Assembly (NCBI GenBank): GCA_963662175.1
Contig: OY759225.1
Span: 13,199,601 to 13,263,600, forward strand
Source of the DNA: Aradus depressus
Lineage: Eukaryota; Arthropoda; Insecta; Hemiptera; Aradidae
Direction: 5' to 3'
Length of the DNA: 64,000 bases
Shown: piece after piece, positions 1 through 9,446 of the stretch
Layout: every line of letters begins with the position of its first letter
Numbering within the stretch: the stretch's first letter is position 1
Notes under the pieces: model-generated
Databases searched by the model: none
What the model was told of the DNA's origin: nothing
What the model saw: the letters and a program-made list of their open reading frames with translations, nothing else
Position numbers and translations under genes: made by a program

Positions 1-383
1 TAATAAGGAATTACCTTGAGCAATTTTCCGGAACAACTTCGATAAATGTATTGAAGTTGCAGGACAACAGTTAGAACATTTACTGCAATAAAATTCATTT
101 ATTAGCTTTAATATTGGTCTAACAGAAAAATGTCTCATATAACCTCCCCTTAATTTATCCCCAGGAATCTAAATATGCAAAAAAAAAATAGGTTGACAGT
201 CAAAAAAAATGTTTTTTTTCTTTTAAATTCATAAGAAACGTTAAACATTTTAATTTGTTTAAAAATTAGATTACAGCAAATAATGCCGACAATTCTACTC
301 TACATTTTTTGTCTCAAGCTTTTTTTGAGAAAATCATTATTTTTCGAGTTATTTACCTTGGTCAAGATAAAATGAACACCCTG
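1..383 (+). mobile_element. 3' end of Tc1/mariner-superfamily transposon (cut by window edge)
   Basis: The stretch ends in ACACCCTG followed by TA at 384-385, as expected for the right end of an element that inserts at TA. A transposase-like C-terminus lies at its left edge and the rest is AT-rich noncoding sequence. The left end is outside the window. The family call rests on the coding end plus the TA-flanked terminus. Confidence 0.5.
2..91 (+). pseudogene. transposase C-terminus fragment
   Basis: Frame 2 reads to a stop at 89-91. Its last 23 residues contain FRNNFDKCIEVAGQQLEHLL, which resembles the C-terminal end (CIEV-G-QFEHLL) of transposases in the IS630-Tc1-mariner superfamily. An in-frame TGA at 17-19 breaks the frame just upstream, so this copy is probably dead. 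The catalytic residues are outside the window. It could be another DDE transposase with a similar tail. Confidence 0.45.
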
Positions 384-475
384 TATAATCATTTTTGACT
401 AGACGTTAAAATATATTTGTTTTTGACAATTATTTTGGGATTTTAATTTATAAAATAAATAATAAAATTTATTTA

Positions 476-590
476 CTTGCCTACTGAGCTCAAAATCGCG
501 GTTTCGAAACCCGGCGAGGGCCTTACGTTTTTCAACTGGGAGGTGTAAGAAGGTTGAGCTCATGTCCACCAGAGCGACGAAAGAGTGCAT
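476..590 (+). repeat. SINE-A, internally deleted
   Basis: Box B region (GGTTTCGAAACCCGGC) and the following GAGGGCCTTA are present. The copy then jumps from the GGGAGGT segment directly to the distal CTCATGTCCACCAGAG segment, so the middle 150 bp or so is lost. Confidence 0.7.
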
Positions 591-1003
591 TCATCAAATT
601 TACTTATGGTTTATTATGGTTTATACCGATTGTAAATATTCAAAAAAAAAAAAAATGTGTAGTGAATGCAGAATTACCGATGAGACTGTTGAGAAAGAGG
701 TAAGTGTGTGAAACTAGTCCTGAGGAGGTAGGGTGAAGGATGATAGAATAGGGGTAGAGAGTCTCCTTATCAAGTGCTATTAGGGTGAAACAGCTGTTGG
801 AGGGGTGTAACTTAACAACCAGTTACTCAGAATAACCTGTTTTTTTGTTTTTTTTTTAAACTCCTCCATCTTCTTCAAAATATATTGGGATTTTAACCAA
901 TTGGGAGATTAAAGGACTGTCATATGGAACTAAGATTCAACGAAAAAGTAGATTGCAAAAAAAACATTGTTTATAGTATACTTTCTCAGTATACTTTCTC
1001 AGA
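591..1003. other. unassigned AT-rich stretch
   Basis: Contains an A-run near 640-655 and a short direct duplication (TATACTTTCTCAG, twice) near 977-1001. I see no coding or repeat-family similarity. Confidence 0.5.
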
Positions 1004-1004
1004 G

Positions 1005-1055
1005 GTACTTGCAAACTGAGCTCAAGATGGATTCGAAACCCGGCCAAAGCCATTA
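1005..1055 (+). repeat. SINE-A head fragment
   Basis: Only the box B side of the tRNA-like head is left (CTGAGCTCAAGAT, then TTCGAAACCCGGCC). Confidence 0.5.
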
Positions 1056-1074
1056 GGCTATTTTTTAACTTGAT

Positions 1075-1425
1075 TCTTTGCTATTCATTTTCCCTGTCAA
1101 CCAAATAAGAAAATACCTTTGGATTAGATTGAACATTTTTACAAATTTAGAAACATCCTGGCATTCCAGAATTATATATTTAGAAGATTCCAAATGAAGT
1201 ATTTGTTAATTGAAATTTTTTTATGTACGTGCACTTTCTTAAAAATTGCACATCATAAACTTTCTATATTTTTTATTGGGGCCCTTTTTGGAAATTACAG
1301 TAGAAATCGAAATTTAGTAAAAGACAACAATTTCTACAGGAAGTGTGATAATATTATTTATTATTTGTTTATTTTAATTATTATTTTTTTTATTATTATA
1401 ACAAAAGGGAGGGCATGATTCACCT
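1075..1425 (+). repeat. Repeat CD, C part
   Basis: Shares a long noncoding order with copies at 30.06, 48.6, 50.4 and 56.3 kb: CATTTTCCCTGTCAACC, then CCTTTGGATTAGATT, then ATTTGTTAATTGAAATTT, GCACTTTCTTAAAAATTG, GGGCCCTTTTTGGAAATTAC and ATTTCTACAGGAAGTGTGA. No convincing ORF. Inferred to be a nonautonomous mobile element. Confidence 0.65.
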
Positions 1426-1754
1426 ACTTTTTTTTATTTATGATCACTTTTCGACATATTTGTTAGCTGAGATTTCCTATAACCGTTTCTTCAGTTCGGA
1501 CAGCTCAAGCTGCTATAGGCAGAATTTCAGTCCCCCTCACACTTTTTCCTGCCATTTGTTTACGTTCAAATCAGTGTAATTGACTGGGGCCCCTTTTCTG
1601 CTACTTAGGGGAGTTTCCCCTCTCAACTACCCCTAGTCATAAACACTTCTTTCACACCATTTAAATCTATCCCCCCCTGGTTGCCAGGTATTCTGTTACA
1701 GTGGAGTCTCCACAATCTGAGTTGGATAGGGCGAGACACCCTTGGATTATTTAA
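1426..1754. other. unassigned stretch
   Basis: Slightly less AT-rich than its surroundings, with several C-runs. I recognise nothing coding. Confidence 0.4.
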
Positions 1755-1940
1755 CTTCAACTACAAGGTCATATTGCCTACTACCAGAGCCTTTGGTGAA
1801 CGTGAGTCCGCAAACTCTACTCTGGGAATCCTGCCTACCTATCTTTATTCACCAAGAGCACAGGTCTTAAACGAGTATCCGACATCGTACAGGAGACCAT
1901 CGCTTAACGTCCCCTCCGAAGGAAGGCGTGCTCAAGGATT
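1755..1940 (-). repeat. SINE-A, degenerate body
   Basis: Reverse-oriented body: CAAGGTCATATTGCCTACTA through GTATCCGACATCGTACAG to GGAAGGCGTGCTCAAGG. The tRNA-like head and tail are missing. Confidence 0.65.
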
Positions 1941-2077
1941 TTATATTAAACATTTTATTAACAATAATTTGAAGTTAAAGAATTAACTTATATATCTACT
2001 ATTTTTTGTTTAAAATAATTGCCTTCTGTTTTCCATGGCACCTCTTTTCGAGGCCGCGCGCAAGCTCCATAGAAAAA

Positions 2078-2655
2078 ATCGTCGGTGAATAACCCCATAG
2101 TACATCCCCAGCACGAATTAATCAATTAAGTGTTCGCTCTCCCTCTTATACATACTAAAGGTGTCAATACATTCATTACACATAGTTATTAATAAGGTTT
2201 TTCAGTCAAGCCACTTCCTTTGGATCCCTCTTCCTTTTAGCCGATTTCGATGATAATTAACAGATGTTCTTCTCACAAGGTCATATCGCCTACTAACAGA
2301 GCGCTCTTTCGTCACTCTGGTGGACATGAGCTCGACTACTGTAGGAGTCCAAAATTTTGACTACCCTAAATTTTTATTTACCTAGGGTCTTTAACGAGTA
2401 CCTGAAATCGTACAAGCTCGGGACCATCGCTTAACGTCCCATCCGAAGGACGGCGTGCTTAAGTTTATTTATTAATTTTTTACCTCTCATAAGGTATATA
2501 ATTTCAATATAAAATGTCATATAGATACATTCATTATATGGTTGTGAACACGAAAAGATCCCATTAGAATGAATGTATCGTCATGAAATTTTATATGTAC
2601 CGCCAGAATCCCATAATGCCAATTAGGGGGAGGCTTAAGGCAAAATCCTCATAAC
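2078..2655 (+). repeat. Repeat B, interrupted by SINE-A
   Basis: Begins with GTCGGTGAAT...CATCCCCAGCACGAATTAATC and continues with the cysteine-free, noncoding B order, including two copies of the TACATTCATTA module. A reverse SINE-A piece (about 2275-2470) sits inside it. It runs into the R1-like insertion at 2656 and resumes at 3037. Confidence 0.6.
2275..2470 (-). repeat. SINE-A, headless
   Basis: AAGGTCATATCGCCTACTAA to GGACGGCGTGCTTAAGTTTA in reverse orientation; ends before the tRNA-like head. Nested in repeat B. Confidence 0.75.
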
Positions 2656-3023
2656 CTGCGCCTGTCGGCGGTCGGCGGGGCCCCCGGCACCGGGTTAGAA
2701 GGCTTTCTTAATTTTTCGCCAGGAGGAGACGAACCGACCAAAAGCCAGATAGCCAGCCTCCGTCATCAGTCCCGGCAGGTCCAGTCCCAAGTACGATCCG
2801 GTCCGGCGAATCAGCGCCGCCCTAGGCCCCTCGAATAGCGGGTATTCGAGGACTACCTGTTCCGCAGTCTCGACGCCGCCACACGAGCAGGCAGGACGGT
2901 TCTTCCTCTTAAAGAAGAAGAGCTTGGCGCTGAAGTCGCCGTGACCTGATAACATCCAGTGATCTGGTTGTATCCATGGAGAGTCAAGGCGCGTCTGGAC
3001 GCTCGAGAAATAGGCGAAGGTGT
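2656..3023 (-). mobile_element. R1-like LINE fragment with 13-bp target duplication
   Basis: A 368-bp insert with far higher GC than anything around it, flanked on both sides by AAATCCTCATAAC (2643-2655 and 3024-3036). The flanks belong to one repeat B copy, which reads through once the insert is removed. Read on the minus strand it is a LINE coding end followed by a short 3' tail of about 40 bp with no poly-A. The 5'-truncated structure and target duplication fit target-primed reverse transcription. Confidence 0.7.
2695..3023 (-). pseudogene. C-terminal zinc-knuckle end of an R1-clade LINE reverse transcriptase
   Basis: The minus-strand frame stays open across the whole insert and stops at 2695. 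It carries LSGHGDFSAKLFFF, then a cysteine/histidine-type knuckle of the form C-x-C-GG-ETAEQV-x4-P, then a basic tail. This is the layout seen at the end of the second ORF of R1/TRAS-type LINEs (TGHG-F, CxCG-ETxEH, C-P). The usual final His/Cys ligands appear as Q and Y (EQVVLEYP), so the knuckle is altered. The polymerase, endonuclease and ORF1 parts are absent, so the fragment cannot move by itself. The open frame and clean target duplication suggest a fairly recent arrival. In life the full protein would reverse-transcribe the element RNA at a nicked target. Another R1-related clade is possible. Confidence 0.65.
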
Positions 3024-3036
3024 AAATCCTCATAAC

Positions 3037-3175
3037 TGCCGATATAATAAATGTATCGACACAAAGTTTAAAATGAGGATTTAGAAATCATTATGTATGT
3101 CAATTATTGAGTTTTAGCTCAAACGATCGAATGTCTTTGGAGGGAGAGCAAAAACATAATTCGTGATTCAGCCAC
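3037..3175 (-). repeat. Repeat B, continuation
   Basis: TGCCGATATAATAAATGTAT, GTCAATTATTGAGTTTTAG and GGAGGGAGAGCAAAAAC follow in the order of other minus-strand B copies. Confidence 0.6.
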
Positions 3176-3179
3176 TTTT

Positions 3180-3452
3180 CTGTTTCAGTTTCGCCCATAG
3201 GGACAATGCCCTGGTATCCTCTGGCAAAGGAAGACCATTGAATGTCTAATGCGTTGTCCACGAGGAGCTAGGACTATATAGGACGAACAGAGAGCTAGTC
3301 TGCGGACTGTTCTCTTGCCAGAAGTGAGTAATGGATGGATTATGCTAAGAGGCCTCCAAACAGGGTCACTAGATGTATAACGGTAGGTTGGTCGCATGGT
3401 GACAACAGCTTTGTCCATCAAGACAATGGACCGTCTCAGTCAACACTCCCCT
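3180..3452 (+). pseudogene. possible Tc1-like transposase scrap
   Basis: A plus-strand frame ending at 3466-3468 contains GDNSFVHQDNGPSQS, which resembles the second catalytic region of Tc1/mariner transposases (G-NF-x-QDNARPH) with the Arg-Pro-His part lost. Upstream frames are interrupted. Weak, single-motif evidence. Confidence 0.3.
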
Positions 3453-3454
3453 CA

Positions 3455-3640
3455 TCAAAGTAAAAGTACTACTAAATAAAAACAAAATGAGTCTGAGTAC
3501 ACCCTCCTTTTCTTCGGTCGATTTGGATGAAAATCGATAGGTACCCTTCTTGTCACACATTTAAAATTTCGGGTCGATAAATTAATTCTATAAAGAGTAC
3601 ACAGACACACAATCAAACAGAAAGACAGAAATTTGTATTG
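3455..3640 (+). repeat. Repeat B, 3' part
   Basis: TTCTTCGGTCGATTTGGATG, GGGTCGATAAATTAATTCTA and ACAGACACACAATCAAACAG match the distal part of other B copies. Confidence 0.5.
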
Positions 3641-3651
3641 TTTTTGTTGAG

Positions 3652-3748
3652 TACTGTTCCGGATCCTTTCTGCAGATGTGAAGTGATGAACGAAACCACG
3701 CTACACATCCTGGGCAAATGTGAAGATTTTAGACACTTCTCTAAAAAA
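3652..3748 (+). pseudogene. possible LINE zinc-knuckle fragment
   Basis: The frame reads PDPFCRCEVMNETTLHILGK followed by C: a C-x-C-x8-H-x4-C arrangement like the C-terminal knuckle of I/jockey/R1-type LINE reverse transcriptases. It breaks off where the adjacent C repeat starts. A short match, so chance similarity cannot be excluded. Confidence 0.35.
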
Positions 3749-3751
3749 TGT

Positions 3752-4025
3752 AGAAATAATAATAAAATAAATAATTACCACATTTCCTGTAGTTTTAGCT
3801 GGTCTTCTACTAAATTTTGATTTCTACAGTAGTTTCCAAAAAGGGCCCTAAAGAAATATCGAAACTTCAAGACTTTCTTCAAAATTGCACGTCTTTAAAA
3901 AAAATTCAATTAATAATTATTTCATTTGGATTTCTTCTTAATATAATAATGAGATGCCATATTGTTGTCCTAAATTTTCAAAAAGACTGTTCAATCCAAT
4001 ATATATAAATTATCTTACTGGGTTC
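3752..4025 (-). repeat. Repeat CD, C part
   Basis: Reverse copy: CACATTTCCTGTAG, TTTGATTTCTACAGTAGTTT, AAGGGCCCTAAAG, AAAATTCAATTAATAATT and GAGATGCCATATTGTTGTCC. Confidence 0.6.
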
Positions 4026-4227
4026 GCAGGGAAAATAAATAGCATAGAATAGAGAACAAATCAATATTTGTTCTATATTATTATATAGGTTTAGGTAAAG
4101 AAACCCAATGGGTTTATTTACCTAAACCTATATAATAAATTGTAAAACTAAGATTGGTAATAAAAAAAAATGAAATTACTTAAAACTATACCAGTCTTTT
4201 TTTTTGTTTTATTATTGGCCATTATTT

Positions 4228-4530
4228 ATAATTCTTTTATATTTTGGGCATATACACATATAAATAAAAAATACATTTTTTCTACGTATTTCCAATGTTA
4301 TAATTTATCTCCTCTACATCTTCTCTCACTCAGACTGGTTCACTATACCGCCTAAAAACACTTCTCTCTCTAGACTGTCTACAGCTGATCGTCGTAATTT
4401 GTTCTTCATTCATTGGTTATTCATATTTCGTTTTAAAACAAAATGCGACTAGTCCATTTTTGTATATTTATTCACTAATTAAGTTACTTCACAACTCCTA
4501 ACAGCTGTTTTTTTTTTATACAAATAATAA
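4228..4530 (+). repeat. Repeat CD, D part (first copy of local duplication)
   Basis: AATTCTTTTATATTTTGGGC through CAGACTGGTTCAC, CTCTCTCTAGACTGTC, TTCGTTTTAAAACAAAATGC to CCTAACAGCTGTTTTT. The stretch is repeated at 4884-5170 beyond a SINE-A copy. D is linked to the C part (3752-4025), as at 55.9-56.7 kb. Confidence 0.65.
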
Positions 4531-4533
4531 TAC

Positions 4534-4882
4534 TTAGGTTAGGTTAGGTTTTATGACTCATGCCCGGGCTTTAACTACGAGGTCATATCGCCTACTACCA
4601 GAGCGCTCTTTCGTCACTCTGGTGGACATGAGCCCGACTCTACTGTGGGAGTCCTAAATTTCGCCTACCCTAAATTTTTATTCACCTAGGGCAGGGGTCT
4701 TTAACGAGTACCTGACATCGTACAGGCTCGGGACCATCGCTTAACGTCCCATCCGAAGGACGGCGTGCTTAAATTTATTTTACCTCCCAGATAAAATAAA
4801 CTAAGGGCCTCGGTCGGGTTTCGAACCCACGATCTTGAGCTCAGAAGACAAGCACGCATACCACTGAGCTACCGGCGCCCTC
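4534..4882 (-). repeat. SINE-A, near full length
   Basis: Reads from a (TTAGG)3-type tail at 4534, through GCCCGGGC, to the tRNA-like head ending GAGCTACCGGCGCCCTC. Box A complement (CCACTGAGCTA) and box B complement (GGGTTTCGAACCCAC) are both intact. The (AACCT)n tail subfamily. Confidence 0.85.
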
Positions 4883-4883
4883 T

Positions 4884-5170
4884 AATTCTTTTATATTTTG
4901 GGCATATACACATATAAATAAAAAGTATATTTTCTCTACGTATTTCCAATGTTATAATTTATCTTCTCTAAATAACACCGCCTAAAAACACTTCTCTCTC
5001 TAGACTGTCCAAAGCTGATTGTCGTCATTTGTCCTTCATTCATGGGTTGTTCATATTTCGTTTTAAAACAAAATGCGACCATTACTCATTTTTGTATATT
5101 TATTAACTAATTAAGTTACTTCACAACTCCTAACAGCTGTTTTTTTTTGTTTTTATACAAATAATAATTG
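4884..5170 (+). repeat. Repeat CD, D part (second copy)
   Basis: Repeats 4228-4530 at high identity with a short deletion where the CAGACTGGTTCAC segment should be. Lies directly against the SINE head. Confidence 0.65.
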
Positions 5171-5540
5171 AATCTGAGATTTTCCAATGACTGAACTGGA
5201 AAAATAGAGTTGTAACTGAACAGTGAGAGAGTCTTTAAGAGAGAAACTTACAGAAATACAATTGACAACAAAATAAACTCATGTTATTTTAGTTATATGT
5301 TGTTACTAAACCATGGTCGATTGGCTTTGCAGGGAGAATGAAATGAATTGATGAATTCATGTTAGTGAAGTATATATCTGGTATTGATTGCGGTAAATAA
5401 AATATTAATGTAAAATTAAAATAAATAAACATATGAATAATAAGTGGAATAATAATAATAAAATATTAATAATTAAATAAATAATAAATTACGACATTTT
5501 CTGTAGAAAAGTTATTTTAGGGCTTATAAATCATATAATT
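5171..5540. other. unassigned AT-rich stretch
   Basis: ATA/AAT-rich; near 5450-5490 the sequence is little more than AATAATAAT. No feature seen. Confidence 0.4.
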
Positions 5541-5544
5541 AAAT

Positions 5545-5830
5545 TAAAGTACCTTCTTTGTGCATCTATTTCAATTAAAGCTCCTATTAATCACAATCAA
5601 TTCACTACAACTTAGTTCTCCACACCTTAAGCCTAAACTCTCACTCCATCTCAACTCATACCGTCTCACCTCAACACACACCTCGACTCTTCTACACTAA
5701 TTCAAAACAGCTGATGCTCGTGTTTTGTTTTTTATTCATGGTTTGTTTTAAAACAAAATGCATTCATATTATTATTCACTAATTTAGTTGCTTCTTTCTT
5801 CATTCCTAATTTTAGGTCAAAGCGTTTGAG
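5545..5830 (+). repeat. Repeat CD, D part, divergent
   Basis: Retains GTACCTTCTTTGTGCATCTA, CTCACTCCATCTCAAC, AACAGCTGATGCTCGTGTTT, TGTTTTAAAACAAAATGC and TTCACTAATTTAGTTGCTTC. Confidence 0.55.
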
Positions 5831-6248
5831 CTCTCACATAAACACACACATGCAATTGATCTCTGATGTTCACACGATTACAAAATTTTTAGGACATATT
5901 ATTATGTATACATATATTATATGTATAGGGAAGTAAACAAAAGTAAAGTAATAGTATATGTATACATATATTATATGGAAGTAAACGGACATGATCTGGA
6001 AACATTTATTTGTCGAAATATCGGAGAAAAAACGTTTAAATTAGAAAAATTAGGTAGTTTCTTTAGAGGGAAAGTGGAGGGGATAGAGTAGGGGGAAGGG
6101 ACGGTTCCTGCCGAGGGTCAGCGCTGCTGTAGCTTTCTTCCAACGTCATATCACAAAAATTGAGTTTTTAAACATTACATGACCTGAGATTTCTTTTTAT
6201 GTTGTGAAGATATACAAGATACAAGAATATTTTATTATTGCGGTATGT
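5831..6248. other. unassigned stretch with TATA-rich direct repeat
   Basis: The motif TATGTATACATATATTATAT occurs twice (about 5903 and 5958), otherwise nothing recognised. Confidence 0.4.
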
Positions 6249-6250
6249 TC

Positions 6251-6560
6251 TAGACAGGTAAACCGACTGACTAGACAAATCAAGTGGGAACTGGATTATT
6301 TTCGGATCGAAAAGTATAAGAAGTTCTTGGAAGAAATGTCCCCAGGCGATCCAAACCTGTGGAAGGAGACCAGACGTGTACTGCGACAGACCGTACCTAT
6401 CCCACCTCTTAGACACAACGGAAAGACAGCTCTGACGGACGAAGACAAATGTACAGTACTGGCAACTCACTTCGAACACACTTTCAATACCACTCCCACC
6501 AACACCTATCATACCGCTGTCATCACACATTACAAGAATAACCCCATACACACAGCCGAT
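6251..6560 (+). pseudogene. jockey-clade LINE linker between endonuclease and RT
   Basis: The open frame contains RQVNRLTRQIKWELDYFRIE, FLEEMSPGDPNLWKETRRV and TVPIPPLRHNGKTALTDEDK. The pattern of basic helix, SP-D-LWK-T, then PIPPL and a TDxDK segment typifies the region between endonuclease and reverse transcriptase in jockey-type LINE ORF2. Neither the endonuclease (upstream) nor the catalytic reverse transcriptase (downstream) is present; the frame runs out into AT-rich DNA. It is a truncated fossil. Confidence 0.65.
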
Positions 6561-6955
6561 ATTTTTCGAATAAATATGAACTTTTTATTTTGTCTATTGT
6601 TTTAATTTAAATGTTACCTTTTAATGTTTTCAATTTTGTTTATAGCACAAACTTGTGCCGATCCAATAATTTTTTTTTTTTTTTTTTTTATATATATTAA
6701 TAATCTTAATGTGTGTAAATTTTTCCATCATACCGACTTTCCGATGAGTTGAAGATAGCTTCGAAAGGATTCGATTTTTCGATGAGATTTGAAAGTAGGT
6801 AGTAAATAATTAGCGAGGGGCTGTTATATGGGCCATCTTTCCTTGACCATCATTCAGTCAAATCATCAGCTAGTCCGTAGTATAAGGGAAATTATATATA
6901 TCAGAAATTCGATTTTGAGTTTTCATCGTACCGAAAGCCCTGAATAAAAAAATCT
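6561..6955. other. unassigned AT-rich stretch
   Basis: Holds a T-run at about 6671-6690. No coding or family match seen. Confidence 0.4.
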
Positions 6956-6956
6956 C

Positions 6957-7250
6957 TACTACTCTTGCTTGCCTACTGTGTTCAAGCTAGATTCCTGATA
7001 AAAAAAAAATTTCAGCACGCCGTCTCTTTCGGGTGGGTCGTTAAGCGATGGCCATGAAAGGTTAATGAACCCCAATCTAGCAAAATTTAGGCCCCCCCCC
7101 AGTAGGTGAAACAACAAGTTTGTTGCACGCCGTCCATAAAGCGATGTTCTCGACTCCATAGTAGTCAGGTTCATGTCTACCAGAGTGACGATAGAGCTCT
7201 CTGATAGTAGGCGATATAACCTTGTAGTTGAAGCCCGGACATGAGTGACA
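6957..7250 (+). repeat. SINE-A, rearranged
   Basis: Head remnant (TTGCCTACTGTGTTCAAG), then two versions of the GCACGCCGTC segment (7016 and 7124), then the normal distal body ending TTGAAGCCCGGACATGAGTG. A C-run lies in the middle. Looks like an internal duplication or two merged fragments. Confidence 0.65.
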
Positions 7251-7440
7251 TGTAGACATAACTAAAAAATAAATATTCATAACTGTATAGATAATATATA
7301 CAACAAACAAATTTGCTAAAAGAGTAACATATATTGTCAAAATGTCAAAATCATCCAGTGGTGATACTCCGTTGGCAACGGGTTGCACTCATTCATAACT
7401 CACTATCACTGCTGCTACGAAAGAGGTCTCAAAGGTTCTC
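7251..7440 (-). repeat. 3' UTR of the jockey-like LINE
   Basis: Matches the 3' ends of the LINE copies at 37.1 and 52.2 kb: TATACAACAAACAAATTTGC, GTCAAAATGTCAAAATCATC, ATCACTGCTGCTACGAAAGA and GAGGTCTC. Only noncoding sequence is left. Confidence 0.55.
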
Positions 7441-8180
7441 TTCATCTCGCGTGAAACAAACAAGATGAGAGAAGTACCAAGTGCTGTGTCACGATGGGTG
7501 AGGGCACTTGAGCTGTACACTAAGTGTTCTTGAAGAAGGACTCAAGGCTAGTCTCCAGCCTGGAGAATACACAAGTCATGGAGTTTATATTCCGTTTAAG
7601 GATGGTCAGAGGGCAATGCAAAGGGCGCCAAACAGAAGGGATTCTCTACAGCTGAAATGGGACGAAAAAGGACAGATGCAGTGGGTTATAAAGATGGGTT
7701 TCATTCTGCGGAGGAATCTCATTTCTGCAGCGGTCACTTGGCATGCTTGTCCAGAACCGTCCAGCTCTCACTGCCAAGGGAACTGGGTAGCCTTGAAGAT
7801 GTGGAGTTTTGTCGGTACCATTCTCCGATTTCTGTTCTTGGAGTTCTTCTTTTACAGATCTTGGCTATCTCGTCCATAAAGAACCAGGGGTCTAAGCTTA
7901 TGCTCCAGAAGCGGTAGTTACTGTACCTTTTTTGTGACTGGGTGATGTTATACTTCCAGTCAGTAGAAATTTTGTTCTCTTCGCATATCTTCTGGAAGAG
8001 AACTTGAAGGTCTTTAACCAGCTCCATTCCTCCGTTCTTTACAAATTCAGGAGCGATGTCATTTCTTCCAGCTGCCTTGCCCATCTTTATTCTCCCTATT
8101 GCTCTTTCTATCATCTCTTGCCTCTTCACTTCCTACTCCTTGGAACTCCGTCTGATCCTCAAATATCCTCGCTGCCTCCA
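7441..8180 (-). pseudogene. LINE reverse transcriptase remnant
   Basis: Minus-strand frame 7734-8129 reads KAAGRNDIAPEFVKNGG, then VLFQKICEENKISTDW and, after a break, SNYRFWSI. This matches the fingers/palm start of LINE reverse transcriptases (KA-G-D-I-PE, W...NYR). It then joins FMDEIAKICKRRTPRTEIGE, a segment that normally lies much later (near the catalytic palm), so an internal block including the region expected to hold YADD is deleted. Frames further along (7441-7733) are shifted. Clade not decided: RTE/CR1-like is plausible. Not functional. Confidence 0.6.
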
Positions 8181-8544
8181 AGTCTCAAGGATGTCAGTCA
8201 GTTCCGATATCAGGTTCCCATTCCTGACTTTGTTTCCCGCTCTTACCTTGAAGGCCTTTGACTTTTTTCGAGTTTTCCAAAAGTTTTCGTGTTGGTCATT
8301 CTCCAGGCTAAAACCAGACTCTAATACTTTTGTGTCGACACATTCATAACATCGGCAGTTATAAGGTTTTTTGTTGTGGTCCTGCTAATAAACAAGACAT
8401 ACAAAAAACAAATTTAAAGCAGCAGGGAGCTAACCTATGCTGTTCTTTGTACTTAAACATTTCATAGAAACATTGTGAAGTTGTAGATTTTTTGTTCACA
8501 AAAAATACTGAGAGGGGATATTTAAAATTTAAAAAAATTTATTT
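8181..8544. other. unassigned stretch
   Basis: No feature recognised. A repeat-B-like GACACATTCATAACATCGGC lies at about 8337. Confidence 0.4.
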
Positions 8545-8780
8545 CATATTACTTCCCCAGATATACGAAGTATAGAAGAAGTTATTTAATCGGTCAGAAA
8601 TTCGATGTTCAGTTATCACTGAATTTCCATGTTTTCCAACATCCCGATTCCAAAAATGTCTGCTTGTGTGTTACTGGAAACAGGATAGATTGATATCGAC
8701 AAGAAAATGTATATGTGTATCCATATAACCCATCATGTAATGAAGACATCCATTTTAAGTAAAATCGGGAGGCCAAAAAT
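8545..8780 (-). repeat. Repeat B, terminal part
   Basis: Starts TTACTTCCCCAGATATACGA, continues AAGTTATTTAATCGGTCAG, TTCGATGTTCAG and TTCCAAAAATGTCTGC, the end of B read in reverse. Confidence 0.65.
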
Positions 8781-9110
8781 TGAGTACGAATTATTTGGTT
8801 TTGGAAAATATTTGATAAAACGCTTCATGACATACCTAATATGAATTTATAGGAATATTTTTCAAAATATGCTGAACATATCAAATAGAAAATTATTTGT
8901 TTAGACGATCCATTGTTTTGATTTTTGATCTAAATTAGTACAATTTTTAATGGAGTTTGAATGGTAAAAAATAAATTTGTTTTTGACCCAGTTAATGAGG
9001 CTATTACTAGTCAGGAGCTGTGGATAATGAGAAAAATCGGAGCAGAAAGGGAAATTATCTAAGGAAGCGGGTATCCATCAGGGATAGTTACTTGTCTCCT
9101 TCAAACTAAA
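8781..9110. other. unassigned stretch left of the Tc1 element
   Basis: AT-rich; no ORF or repeat match seen. Confidence 0.4.
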
Positions 9111-9112
9111 TA

Positions 9113-9141
9113 CACTGCTCAACACTCGAAGTGGAACACAT
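9113..9141 (+). repeat. Tc1 left terminal inverted repeat
   Basis: Exact inverse complement of 10700-10728. Confidence 0.92.
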
Positions 9142-9446
9142 GAAAATTCGATAGTATACCTTGTTTTTTGTCATTTTATCGAAGCTTGAATCAATGTGAG
9201 CGTTCATATGTTACAACACGAGGCCTCTTGAGTGAGAAAACAAAGAAAAATTGGAAAAATTCTACCTTTGTATCTTAGCAGTCTGAAAGAATGTAAGTGC
9301 ATGTACTTTTACCCTGTTGGTGTCCTGTTGTTATTTGCCGGATAAGTCATATTGTATCATGGGATTTCTTATCGTTTGAACAGTCTAATGTTTTCATCAG
9401 TGGATTAACAGTTTCTGAATTGTTCTGACCAGTGAATCTGTTCATA

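Noticed and set aside
1681..1986. 101-codon plus-strand ORF
   Set aside because: Mostly antisense SINE-A sequence; no protein family features.
4534..4550. interstitial telomeric repeat
   Set aside because: TTAGG units are only two to three long and always at the end of a SINE-A copy.
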